A stretch of DNA of 64,000 bases from Flammeovirga pectinis (GTDB lineage: Bacteria > Bacteroidota > Bacteroidia > Cytophagales > Flammeovirgaceae): positions 3,038,001 through 3,102,000 of the forward strand of contig NZ_CP034562.1 in assembly GCF_003970675.1 (NCBI RefSeq), written 5' to 3'. A program made the position numbers and the translations under genes. This document shows positions 49,284-57,045 of this stretch, one piece after another (positions within the stretch are counted from its first letter, which is position 1; every line of letters begins with the position of its first letter). The notes under the pieces were generated by a model. The model made no database searches. It was not told where the DNA came from and was given only the letters and a program-made list of their open reading frames with translations.

Positions 49284-49321
49284 CTTACAGATAACAATTA
49301 AACACAAATAACAATTAAACT

Positions 49322-49963
49322 ATGAGTATCGAGCCAAATGATATCATTAATAGTAATATCAAAAAGAAAATTTTTGGAGGTTACGACACTAAAGATGTGA
49401 CTAGACTATTACATACTGTAGCACAAGAAATTTCTGCATTAAGAGATCAAAATACTTTACTATTAGACCAACTTTCAGAACAAAGACAAAGAGTTAATCA
49501 ATTTGAACGTTTAGAAACCAAAATGATTGACAGTATCAATAGTGCTGAAAAGGCAAAAAGAGTTGCTTTAAAAGATGTACAGGTACAATCTGACGCAATG
49601 ATTGAATCTGCAAAAATGAAAGCTAATTTTATTATACAAGAAGCTGAATCTAAAGCTCAAAAAGCAATGGAAGAAGTTCATTTACGTTACCAAGCTGAAA
49701 TGAACAAATTAAGAAAAGATACTTCTCTTATTAAAAGAGATTATAATGCTATTGACAGCTATTCTGATAAGCTATTAAATGCTTTAAGTGAAATGGCTGA
49801 AAAGACCTTATCAGAAGCAAGAAGGTTAAAAGCAATAAAAGATGTTGCCCATAGCGACCAAACTGCTTTGAAAATACAAAGAGAAAAGGTTGACAGATTA
49901 AATAAGGAGATGCCAAAGAACAATTCTGTATCTTCTAACTTTTTTGAAGAATTAAATATTTGA
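49322..49963 (+). CDS. DivIVA-domain protein
   Basis: 213 residues. The N-terminal motif PNDIINSNIKKKIFGGYDTK followed by DVTRLLHTVAQEIS matches the DivIVA lipid-binding and early coil segment (FxxxxxGYDxxDVxxFL). A long coiled coil fills 60-190 (SAEKAKRVALKDVQVQSDAM). Such proteins mark curved membrane or guide division and growth; in Bacteroidota the role is not established. It lies three bases before folB. Confidence 0.85.
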   Translation: MSIEPNDIINSNIKKKIFGGYDTKDVTRLLHTVAQEISALRDQNTLLLDQLSEQRQRVNQFERLETKMIDSINSAEKAKRVALKDVQVQSDAMIESAKMKANFIIQEAESKAQKAMEEVHLRYQAEMNKLRKDTSLIKRDYNAIDSYSDKLLNALSEMAEKTLSEARRLKAIKDVAHSDQTALKIQREKVDRLNKEMPKNNSVSSNFFEELNI

Positions 49964-49966
49964 TTA

Positions 49967-50323
49967 ATGGAACATACTATTGCATTAGAGGGCATGGAAT
50001 TTTTTGCCTACCATGGCTATTTTAAAGAAGAGCAGAAAATTGGAAATAAATATGGTGTTGATCTTATTGTTGCGACAAACTTTGAAAAAGCTGCATTAAC
50101 AGATGATCTTGATGGCACAATTAATTATATGGAATTATATGAAATAGTAAAACAACGAATGGCTATCTCTACAAAATTACTAGAGCATATTGGGCAAAAT
50201 ATAGTTGATGATATTTATAAAAAATGGGAAAAATCTACAAATGAGGTTTCTGTAACAATTAAGAAATTTAACCCCCCAATTGGAGGTATTTGTACAGCTT
50301 CTAGTATAACGATTAAACAGTAG
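49967..50323 (+). CDS. folB: Dihydroneopterin aldolase
   Basis: Folate pathway enzyme cleaving 7,8-dihydroneopterin, 118 residues as expected. ALEGMEFFAYHGYFKEEQKIG carries the catalytic Glu and Tyr region; LDGTINYMELYEIVKQRM and LLEHIGQNIVDDIY follow, and KKFNPPIGGICTASSI holds the catalytic-Lys loop. Last gene of the FadL-like run. Its 3' end overlaps the convergent CarH-like gene by 11 bases. Confidence 0.93.
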   Translation: MEHTIALEGMEFFAYHGYFKEEQKIGNKYGVDLIVATNFEKAALTDDLDGTINYMELYEIVKQRMAISTKLLEHIGQNIVDDIYKKWEKSTNEVSVTIKKFNPPIGGICTASSITIKQ

Positions 50324-51215
50324 CCGTTTCTGATGCTATACTATCCATTAAACTTAAGAAATAAGGCATACTTACTAATACTTCCATATTTTCACCAAGC
50401 TTAAAATCATTACCAACAACCTGTCTACCTGTAATCATTATTTTTGAATCGGGAAATGATGAACTGATTTGATCTAGGTATTTTTGCACATCATTTATCT
50501 GTGTTAATGACGTCATTACTGTCAACAAATATTCTGATTTACATCCTTTATATACATCTTTAATTTCGTGAAGTGGTAATGATTGCCCAAGGTATATAAC
50601 CTTAAAACCACGTGCTCTTATTACATAAGAAGCGAATAGTAAAGATATTTCGTGCAATTCTCCTTCTGGTAAAAAAAGCATAAAAGAAGGCTTATCAGGA
50701 ACATTAGATGTTACTTGTGCATCAATTGCTACAATTAACTTTTGGCGAATTAGGTTCGATATAAAATGTTCTTGTGCAGGAGAAACTGCACCTGTTAACC
50801 ATAGCACCCCAATACGCATCATAAATGGTAAAATAATATTCACCATAGATCCTTCAAAACCCTTTTTTAATATATTAGATGATATGATCTTCTCGAAATG
50901 AGCCTCATCAAATTCGAGCATGCACATTGTCAATGCACTAATCTGATCTTGATAATTGTCGTTAACATCAAGTACTTTATAAACTTCTTGATTTATTTCT
51001 TCAGGTGTAAATTTTGCAATCTTTGAGATTTTAAACCCGTTATTATTTAGTAGTGACACATTCAACATGTGCTTCAAATCGTCATCTGTATAGTACCTAA
51101 TATTGGTATCAGATCTTTTGGGTGTTATTATTTCGTATCTCTGTTCCCAAATACGAACCGTATGTGCTTTTACACCAGTTAGGTGTTCCAAGTCTTTTAT
51201 TGAATAATTACTCAT
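50313..51215 (-). CDS. CarH/LitR-like MerR regulator with B12-binding domains
   Basis: 300 residues. MerR winged helix (1-70; IKDLEHLTGVKAHTVRIWEQ then RYEIITPKRS). B12 light-sensing four-helix bundle (85-165) with the W-x9-EH motif as Trp139...Glu149-His150 (LWLTGAVSPAQEHF). C-terminal Rossmann domain with His188 in PEGELHEIS: it keeps the cobalamin His of ExHxxG, but Gly is Ser191. Proteins of this family repress carotenoid genes until light breaks the Co-C bond. Divergent from a hydrolase across 62 bases. No carotenoid gene is nearby. Confidence 0.87.
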   Translation of the reverse strand: MSNYSIKDLEHLTGVKAHTVRIWEQRYEIITPKRSDTNIRYYTDDDLKHMLNVSLLNNNGFKISKIAKFTPEEINQEVYKVLDVNDNYQDQISALTMCMLEFDEAHFEKIISSNILKKGFEGSMVNIILPFMMRIGVLWLTGAVSPAQEHFISNLIRQKLIVAIDAQVTSNVPDKPSFMLFLPEGELHEISLLFASYVIRARGFKVIYLGQSLPLHEIKDVYKGCKSEYLLTVMTSLTQINDVQKYLDQISSSFPDSKIMITGRQVVGNDFKLGENMEVLVSMPYFLSLMDSIASETATV

Positions 51216-51277
51216 GTTTTTTCTGCAACTAATTTATTATATCTTTAACAAGCTTTACAATATAATTGTTTTACTAG

Positions 51278-52084
51278 TTGAAGGATTTAGATACAAAATA
51301 CAATATTTTTAATGTCTTTGGCAAAGGGGAAGACTTACTTATTTGTATCCATGGTTATGGACAGACATATAAGGTATTTACTACTCTACCAAATATTCTA
51401 AAGAATACTATTATTCTGACTATCAACTTACCTCATCATCCTTTTAAGGGTAAATTAGATGATTTAGACTCAGAAATTTATTTTAAAGAAATGAAAATTT
51501 TCATTGAAAAGTTTACTTCTGAAAAAAAAATAAAAAGTTGGTCTATTTGTGGATATTCTATTGGTGCTAGGGTTGCATGTTACCTCTATTTACATTATCC
51601 GACAAAATGTAGAGAATTACATCTTGTTGCCCCAGATGGTGTAGGAAATAATTTTATATTTCCATTTGCTACATCCAAATTAATACAACCAGTATTTAAA
51701 TTAATAATGACCAATACTGTAAAGGTCAGTAAATTAATATCAGTAGCAAAGTTTTTAAATTTAATTTCTGTAAAGCAAGAACACTTTATTAAATTAAATT
51801 TAGCTAATAAGCTATATTCTACTAGAGTTGCAAAAACATGGATAGCAATTTCTCAAACCAAGTTTTCAAAAACAGATTTGATCAAAAAAGCAATTAATTC
51901 TGATACTTGCCTAATTCTTTTCTTAGGAAAACATGATGCTATCATTCTAAAAAAAGACTTAAAGAGTTTTATCCATCAACTTCCAGAAGATTCCGTTATC
52001 TACTTAGAAGCAGACCATAATAGAGTATTATTTAAATATTTTGAATGGTTGAAAACAAAAAAAACCTCTCAAGATGCTTCTTAA
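51278..52084 (+). CDS. Alpha/beta hydrolase
   Basis: 268 residues. LLICIHGYGQ forms the oxyanion loop, the nucleophile elbow is CGYSIGARVA (Ser in GYSIG), and the C-terminal part shows ILFLGKHDAI (acid) and LEADHNRVLF (His). Translation must start at the TTG at 51278: a TAG stop lies immediately upstream in frame, and the first ATG would remove the catalytic core. Divergent from the CarH-like gene, which could be its regulator. A terminator overlaps its 3' end. Confidence 0.82.
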   Translation: MKDLDTKYNIFNVFGKGEDLLICIHGYGQTYKVFTTLPNILKNTIILTINLPHHPFKGKLDDLDSEIYFKEMKIFIEKFTSEKKIKSWSICGYSIGARVACYLYLHYPTKCRELHLVAPDGVGNNFIFPFATSKLIQPVFKLIMTNTVKVSKLISVAKFLNLISVKQEHFIKLNLANKLYSTRVAKTWIAISQTKFSKTDLIKKAINSDTCLILFLGKHDAIILKKDLKSFIHQLPEDSVIYLEADHNRVLFKYFEWLKTKKTSQDAS

Positions 52085-52119
52085 GAGGTTTCTAAAATAG
52101 TTTTTTTTAAAAAAAACTA
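52063..52119 (+). terminator. Terminator overlapping hydrolase stop, plus poly-T palindrome
   Basis: AACCTCT.AAGA pairs with TCTT.AGAGGTT (one mismatch) across the stop codon at 52084. A second palindrome ATAGTTTTTTTT / AAAAAAAACTAT (about 52097-52119) adds a T-run and A-run, allowing termination from both sides. Confidence 0.6.
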
Positions 52120-52671
52120 TGCTTCTTTTGTCGTTTCAGGTACTTCTACAAGACCTTTACGTTGAAGAAGTTTAATCATAAAACCTTTTTGTACTTCTGT
52201 AGTGAAGATAGAATAAGGTAAGTACAATGGCATACCTAATTTCTGAGCAAAAAACTTCTGAAGTTTATTAGCATCAACGTTATCATTACCTAACATTAAA
52301 ACAAAAGCATCGTCAGTCATTTTTGCACTTTTAACCATCTCCCATTTTACAGGCATACCTTCTTTAGCGTTACGCTTCATCATAATGAATCTGCTATCAA
52401 TCTCATAAGAAAGTTTCTCGAAGAACATTTTACTTTGCTCCATCTGAGTAGCTCCCATAAATTGTGCCCACCAAAATAAAATATAAAGTACAGATAATAA
52501 TACACCTACACCAACCATCCACCATAGTGAACTTGGCCATATTAATGAAGGTATAATAACAATAGCAGCTGGAATAAACCAAAACCACCATAATTCTTTC
52601 ATTACCCCAATCAAACCTAATTTTACATATTGGTTCGATTCTAATTGATATTTTTTTGTCTTGATTGTCAT
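52117..52671 (-). CDS. YcxB-like membrane protein
   Basis: 184 residues. Two adjacent transmembrane helices (roughly 28-45 and 48-66; LWWFWFIPAAIVIIPSLIWP) are followed by a soluble domain with YEIDSRFIMMKRNAKEG, then WEMVKSAKMTDDAFVLML and a C-terminal proteolytic-tail-like region. This fits the YcxB-like family of unknown function. Stop lies just after the poly-T palindrome. It begins 13 bases after nadC, so both are probably co-transcribed. Confidence 0.7.
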   Translation of the reverse strand: MTIKTKKYQLESNQYVKLGLIGVMKELWWFWFIPAAIVIIPSLIWPSSLWWMVGVGVLLSVLYILFWWAQFMGATQMEQSKMFFEKLSYEIDSRFIMMKRNAKEGMPVKWEMVKSAKMTDDAFVLMLGNDNVDANKLQKFFAQKLGMPLYLPYSIFTTEVQKGFMIKLLQRKGLVEVPETTKEA

Positions 52672-52684
52672 CTTAATAATACAT

Positions 52685-53539
52685 TTATACAGCCTTTAGA
52701 CTGATATCTTTACTTAGACTAGAATGAGTTAAAGCTCCTAAAGAAATAAAGTCAACTCCTGTTTCTGCTACTTCAGCAACATTACTTTCTGTTATTCCTC
52801 CAGATGCTTCTGTTTCACATTGTCCTCCAACAATACGAACGGCTTCTTTCATTGTTGCAATATCCATATTATCTAACATGATAACATCTACTTTTGCAGC
52901 TAATGCCTCTTTCACTTCATCAAGGTTTCTAGTTTCGACCTCAATACGTAGTGATTTATTATTTTCTGATAGATATTGTTTTGTATCACTTACAGCTTTA
53001 GTAATTCCTCCAGCATAATCTATATGATTATCTTTTAGCATAACCATATCATACAAACCAAATCTATGATTTTTTCCTCCACCCAAGAAAACTGCCCATT
53101 TTTCCATTAACCTGAAATTTGGAGTAGTTTTACGAGTATCTAAAATCTTAGTCTTTGAGTTTTCAATAAGTTTTACTACACGGTGTGTATGAGATGCTAT
53201 TCCACTCATACGTTGTGCACAATTTAGAGCAAGGCGTTCTGCCATTAAAATAGCTTGAGCTTTACCTTTGATAGTCATTACAATGTCGCCATAATTTAGA
53301 CTATCGCCTTCATTAGCAAAACATTTAATTTCCATATCAGGGTCTAAAGTTAAGAAAATGCGTTTTGCCATTTCTATACCAGCAATAACCCCTTGATCTT
53401 TAAAAATCATTTTTGCAGATTCTACTGCATCTTTTGGCACAGCAGAGAGCGTGGAATGATCGCCATCTTCGATATCTTCTTTTAATGCACTCTTAATAAA
53501 TGCATTAATAGCTTCTTCTGTTAAGTACTTTGGTTTCAC
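52685..53539 (-). CDS. nadC: Nicotinate-nucleotide pyrophosphorylase (quinolinate PRTase)
   Basis: De novo NAD synthesis: quinolinate plus PRPP to nicotinate mononucleotide. About 284 residues. Motifs: LKEDIEDGDHST, NCAQRMSGIASHTH, LDTRKTTPNFRLMEKWAV, GGGKNHRFGLYDMVMLKDNH, LDNMDIATMKEA and ASGGITESNV. The start is not ATG: GTG at 53539 is preferred because TTG at 53557 adds six hydrophobic residues; an in-frame TAA lies just above. Minus-strand TATTTTTG (53552-53545) would start transcription nearly at the GTG, hinting at a leaderless message, though no -33 element is seen. Confidence 0.92.
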   Translation of the reverse strand: MKPKYLTEEAINAFIKSALKEDIEDGDHSTLSAVPKDAVESAKMIFKDQGVIAGIEMAKRIFLTLDPDMEIKCFANEGDSLNYGDIVMTIKGKAQAILMAERLALNCAQRMSGIASHTHRVVKLIENSKTKILDTRKTTPNFRLMEKWAVFLGGGKNHRFGLYDMVMLKDNHIDYAGGITKAVSDTKQYLSENNKSLRIEVETRNLDEVKEALAAKVDVIMLDNMDIATMKEAVRIVGGQCETEASGGITESNVAEVAETGVDFISLGALTHSSLSKDISLKAV

Positions 53540-53654
53540 GGACGCAAAAATAAACAAATGATGTTACTGTTCCACTTTATTTGTTATTGATCTCAAAAAA
53601 AATTAAAAATATGAGATCAGTTGTTTGTTAACTTTAATCAATTGTAGTGAGAAC

Positions 53655-53677
53655 AATAAAAAAAGCCATGCAATGCA
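53655..53677 (-). terminator. Second terminator-like hairpin downstream of ncRNA
   Basis: Minus-strand GCGATGCATTGCATGGC folds into a short hairpin (one G-G mismatch) followed by seven Ts. It backs up the U-run that ends the candidate RNA. Confidence 0.5.
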
Positions 53678-53689
53678 TCGCTTTAAAAT

Positions 53690-53869
53690 AAAAAAGGGTC
53701 GGTTGGAATTTCTCCATTTATAACAGGTTTAGGCTTCCCGATTATATGTCGACCTTCCACTGTTAACATTCAAAAGAATGACTTTACCAAAATAAAGTTG
53801 AGGCCTGCTCTTCAAAAATCAGTACACCTTATATGAGTTCACGTTGAAAAATCCAAATGTTACCGACCC
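53690..53869 (-). ncRNA. Candidate structured non-coding RNA (possibly 6S-like)
   Basis: On the minus strand GGGTCGGT (53869-53862) pairs perfectly with ACCGACCC (53703-53696), closing a 174-nt span, directly followed by six Ts (53695-53690). A second stretch (TTTGGA with TCCAA) continues the helix with bulges. Internal hairpins include CATTC/GAATG and ACTTTA/TAAAGT. A promoter ends 6 bases before the 5' G. No coding frame fits. Length and end-to-end pairing recall 6S RNA, but I cannot confirm the family. A nadC leader is an alternative. Confidence 0.6.
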
Positions 53870-53874
53870 ATGTA

Positions 53875-53905
53875 CAAATGTCATCAAAAACAGTTAAAAA
53901 CACAA
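53875..53905 (-). promoter_or_regulatory. Promoter of the candidate ncRNA
   Basis: Minus strand TTG (53905-53903), 20-base spacer, GACATTTG (53882-53875; one mismatch to TAnnTTTG). The expected start coincides with the first G of the closing helix at 53869. Confidence 0.5.
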
Positions 53906-53945
53906 CTTTATTAAGAATATTTACACGACAAAATCAATTGATTTA

Positions 53946-55136
53946 TTACACTATAATCGGCATTGTTATTCTAAATGTCGTTCCCTCTCCTGGTATAGAT
54001 TCTAAAACTATTATTTTTCCTTTATGATAATCTTCTACAATTCGTTTTACTAATGTAAGACCTAAGCCCCACCCTCTTTTCTTTGTTGTATACCCAGGGT
54101 TAAATACTTTGTTCAGTTTATTCTTAGGAATTCCCTTACCCGTATCTTTAACATCTATCGTTACAGAAGTCTTATGTTGAGTTAGTTCCATAGTAATATC
54201 TAACCTACCAACACCGTTCATTGCATCTACAGCATTTCTACATAAGTTCTCTACAACCCACTCAAATAATGGCAAACTAATATTAATATCTGCTTGCCCT
54301 TCTAGATTATAATGAACATTCATACTCACTTTTGCAGAGATACGTTTAGACATATATTCTACAGCTCCACGAACAGAAGATTCTAAATTTGCAGGTTTCA
54401 ATACTGGTTCAGACCCAATATTAGAAAACCTTGCAGTTATCATTTCTAGTCTCGTAATATCTTTCTGCAACTCTTCTATTATGGATTGATCAAAATCCTC
54501 ATCAGTTTTAAAATATTCAATCCATGCAACTAAAGAAGATATTGGTGTACCTAATTGATGTGCTGTTTCTTTGGCTAACCCTGCCCATACTTGATTCTGT
54601 TCAGCTCTTCTTGATGTAGAGAATACTAAATATGCTGCTAATGCTAAGATTGCTAAAACAGAAAGTTGAATCATTGGTGCAAAACGTAAATTACGTACCA
54701 ATTTAGAATCTGCATAATAGATGTATTGCTCTTCTCCGTCTGTAAAATCAATTTTTATTGGAGCATAATTCTTTTTCATTTCTTGAACTTCCTTTTTAAG
54801 GTAATCCATTCGCTGAACGTAATTAAGATCAGAAGGCAATTCAATATTTTTAGAACTGATAGGCTCTCCTTTATCATCAGTGAGTACAACAGGAATTAGA
54901 TCATTCCCTTTAATAACTTCCATTAAAAGGAAAGTAACATCAGCATTATCTTCCGTTCCCATTGTAGCTAATTTAGCCTGAACTTTAGCAAAGAAATCTA
55001 TTTGATCATATTCTCTTTGTCTTAATTCATCAACAAGAAGTTCCGTATAAATTAAAGAAGTGATACCGATTACTAAACCCATTAAGATTACGATAATCTT
55101 TAGACTATATCGGTTTGAATATATTTTTCCTTTCAC
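53946..55136 (-). CDS. Sensor histidine kinase (PorY-like candidate)
   Basis: 396 residues. Transmembrane helices at about 12-33 and 153-173 bracket a 120-residue periplasmic domain (VVLTDDKGEPISSKN). HisKA motif ETAHQLGTPISSLVAW (His193) is the HQLGTP variant common in Bacteroidota. HATPase: ENLCRNAVDAM, DTGKGIPKNK and GWGLGLTLVKRIVE. No HAMP domain and no adjacent regulator. Size and architecture would fit PorY, the PorX partner, but this is inference; porX lies 29 kb away. It follows the 177-residue membrane protein gene on the same strand. Confidence 0.85.
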   Translation of the reverse strand: MKGKIYSNRYSLKIIVILMGLVIGITSLIYTELLVDELRQREYDQIDFFAKVQAKLATMGTEDNADVTFLLMEVIKGNDLIPVVLTDDKGEPISSKNIELPSDLNYVQRMDYLKKEVQEMKKNYAPIKIDFTDGEEQYIYYADSKLVRNLRFAPMIQLSVLAILALAAYLVFSTSRRAEQNQVWAGLAKETAHQLGTPISSLVAWIEYFKTDEDFDQSIIEELQKDITRLEMITARFSNIGSEPVLKPANLESSVRGAVEYMSKRISAKVSMNVHYNLEGQADINISLPLFEWVVENLCRNAVDAMNGVGRLDITMELTQHKTSVTIDVKDTGKGIPKNKLNKVFNPGYTTKKRGWGLGLTLVKRIVEDYHKGKIIVLESIPGEGTTFRITMPIIV

Positions 55137-55183
55137 AATTAGAAGAGTTAGTGAAATTTAATTTTAATAAGCTGCCTCTTAAT

Positions 55184-55717
55184 TTATGGCTTTTCTACAA
55201 TAGCAGATTGAATTACTGTAGATTTTGTAGGGTAATATTCTAAATATTTATTAGGAACAGTTCCAAAAGATACTTCGATTAAGTCGTTAATCTGATTTAT
55301 TACATTTTCTGGGTTAGGCGTAAAAAGCTCACCCATTGTTATTTCAGAATATACTTCTAAATACGGCCCTTGTTTGTATACCTTATAATTATGTTGACTT
55401 GCTGCTTTTTTATTAGAAAGCGCTCCAACAATTGCTTTAATAGGTTTTTCTGTATTTGGGTTTTGAAAAAAAAGAACAGCCAATTTACCTGATAGTTTAC
55501 CTTTTTCTAATTCTTTTGAAATAGAATCGTACAAACTAATAAATGCCTGTGAATCAGCTTTGCCTTCGTATTCTATTCCTACTAATTCCCATCCATCAGA
55601 TTCTCTTTGATCAATTTTCACTTCAGAATAAACACCAGTCATGATACTTATTATACCAATCGATATAAAACCAAATAAGGTTATTACCCAAAATCGAGTA
55701 CTTTTTAAAAAATCCAT
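55184..55717 (-). CDS. Membrane-anchored protein, unknown function
   Basis: 177 residues. N-terminal transmembrane helix (9-28; TRFWVITLFGFISIGIISIM), then a periplasmic alpha/beta domain: GWELVGIEYEGKADSQAFIS, LAVLFFQNPNTEKPIKAIVG and YLEVYSEITMGELFTPNP. No family recognised; the fold may resemble a GyrI-like effector domain, which would fit the ligand sensing of the kinase gene 47 bases downstream. That relation is speculative. Confidence 0.6.
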   Translation of the reverse strand: MDFLKSTRFWVITLFGFISIGIISIMTGVYSEVKIDQRESDGWELVGIEYEGKADSQAFISLYDSISKELEKGKLSGKLAVLFFQNPNTEKPIKAIVGALSNKKAASQHNYKVYKQGPYLEVYSEITMGELFTPNPENVINQINDLIEVSFGTVPNKYLEYYPTKSTVIQSAIVEKP

Positions 55718-55838
55718 TCTTACTTTTTTACTATTAATCTCTTAATTTGAAGTCGAATTATATATACAAACCTACTAAAGTTCAATTTACCTTCAACTTT
55801 TTTATTAAAAATATTACACCTGTTAGAAAATTGTTTTT

Positions 55839-56255
55839 TTATTTCTTTCTTATTAAGGCAATTGTCATTCTAGAAATACAAAGTAAATTATCTTCATCAT
55901 CATAGATTTTAATCTCCCATACATGAGATTTCTTACCTATATGAATAGGTTTTGCAAAACCTGTTACTATACCGTTTCTAGCACTTTTTATATGGTTAGC
56001 ATTGATTTCTTGACCTACAGGTACTGTTTCTCTATCAATTGCATGTGTTAATGCTCCTACGCTTCCTAACGTTTCTGCTAACACCATAGATGCACCCCCA
56101 TGTAACAATCCCATTGGTTGTTTTGTTCTTTGATCTACAGGCATTGTGGCTACAATTAATCCATCTTCTACACTGATAAATTCAATATCTAAATGCCCTA
56201 ACATGTTATCCCTGAGGTCATTTAAAGATTTTTTTGTAATTTTACTGTTAAACAT
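55839..56255 (-). CDS. Hotdog-fold thioesterase (PaaI/MenI type)
   Basis: 138 residues. The PaaI-like signature is MGLLHGGASMVLAETLGSVG, with the catalytic acidic residue in AETLGS, then GQEINANHIKSARNG and VWEIKIYDDEDNLLC. This group includes 1,4-dihydroxy-2-naphthoyl-CoA thioesterase of menaquinone synthesis and phenylacetyl-CoA thioesterases; neighbours do not decide between them. Stands alone, divergent from a phosphatase gene. Confidence 0.88.
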   Translation of the reverse strand: MFNSKITKKSLNDLRDNMLGHLDIEFISVEDGLIVATMPVDQRTKQPMGLLHGGASMVLAETLGSVGALTHAIDRETVPVGQEINANHIKSARNGIVTGFAKPIHIGKKSHVWEIKIYDDEDNLLCISRMTIALIRKK

Positions 56256-56394
56256 ACATTCTTATTATTTGTTTTATATACTAAAGCACTTACTATTACG
56301 TAGTGTTAATTAGGCAATTATAACAATTGCACACAAAATTCATTTATGTTTCACCTCTAAATCATTAAGAAAATGATTTTATTATTTAAAAATT

Positions 56395-57036
56395 ATGAAC
56401 GCAAAACACATTTACATAATCAGACATGGAGAAACTGATTTTAATAAAAAAGGATTCGTCCAAGGAAGTAGTATAGATTCAAACCTTAATGGTTTAGGAA
56501 AACTACAAGCAAATGCATTTTTCTCTAAATACAATCACATTGCCTTTGATAAAATTTATACTTCTAAATTAAAACGTACCCATCAAACGGTTCAACCTTT
56601 TGTAGCTTCAGGAATTCCAATCGACACCCATTATGGCTTAAATGAAATTAGCTGGGGAGAAAAAGAAGGAAGAGAATTAACTGAGCAAGACGAAATAAAT
56701 TACATTAAACTATTATCTGAATGGAATAATGGAAATTATGATTATAAATTAGAAGGAGCAGAATCTCCTCAAGAAGTTGTTAAACGTCAGAAAGAAGCAT
56801 TCGAATTAATTCTTCAACAATCTGATGAAAAAAACATACTCATTTGTACTCATGGTAGAGCTATGAAAATCTTAATTTCTACGCTTATGGATGAACCTTT
56901 ATGTAAGATGAATCAGTACGAACATTCTAATCTAGCTTTATATCATATTATTTATCAGAATAATCGATTTAGGATTGTTCAAGCCAATGATATTAGACAT
57001 CTAAATCATATCACTAAAAAGGCACATGCATATTAA
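56395..57036 (+). CDS. Histidine phosphatase (phosphoglycerate mutase-like)
   Basis: 213 residues. Phospho-histidine motif IYIIRHGETDFNKKG, then QGSSIDSNLNGLGKLQA, YTSKLKRTHQT, catalytic Glu in LNEISWGEKEGRE and second His in ILICTHGRAMKIL. Close to cobalamin-phosphatase/PhoE-type enzymes rather than glycolytic dPGM (too short, GRAM instead of GNSL). The substrate cannot be read. The convergent HAD gene ends nine bases away, leaving no room for a separate terminator. Confidence 0.87.
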   Translation: MNAKHIYIIRHGETDFNKKGFVQGSSIDSNLNGLGKLQANAFFSKYNHIAFDKIYTSKLKRTHQTVQPFVASGIPIDTHYGLNEISWGEKEGRELTEQDEINYIKLLSEWNNGNYDYKLEGAESPQEVVKRQKEAFELILQQSDEKNILICTHGRAMKILISTLMDEPLCKMNQYEHSNLALYHIIYQNNRFRIVQANDIRHLNHITKKAHAY

Positions 57037-57045
57037 TTTTTCACC

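Noticed and set aside
51216-51277. CarH operator repeats in the divergent interval
   Set aside because: ACA-containing words occur, but their spacing does not match the 11-base direct repeats known for CarH, so no site is claimed.
53690-53869. tmRNA, RNase P RNA or SRP RNA
   Set aside because: None of the conserved cores (tRNA-like end with tag frame, GAGGAAAGUC-type P RNA core, GGAAGGAAGCA-type SRP loop) is present.
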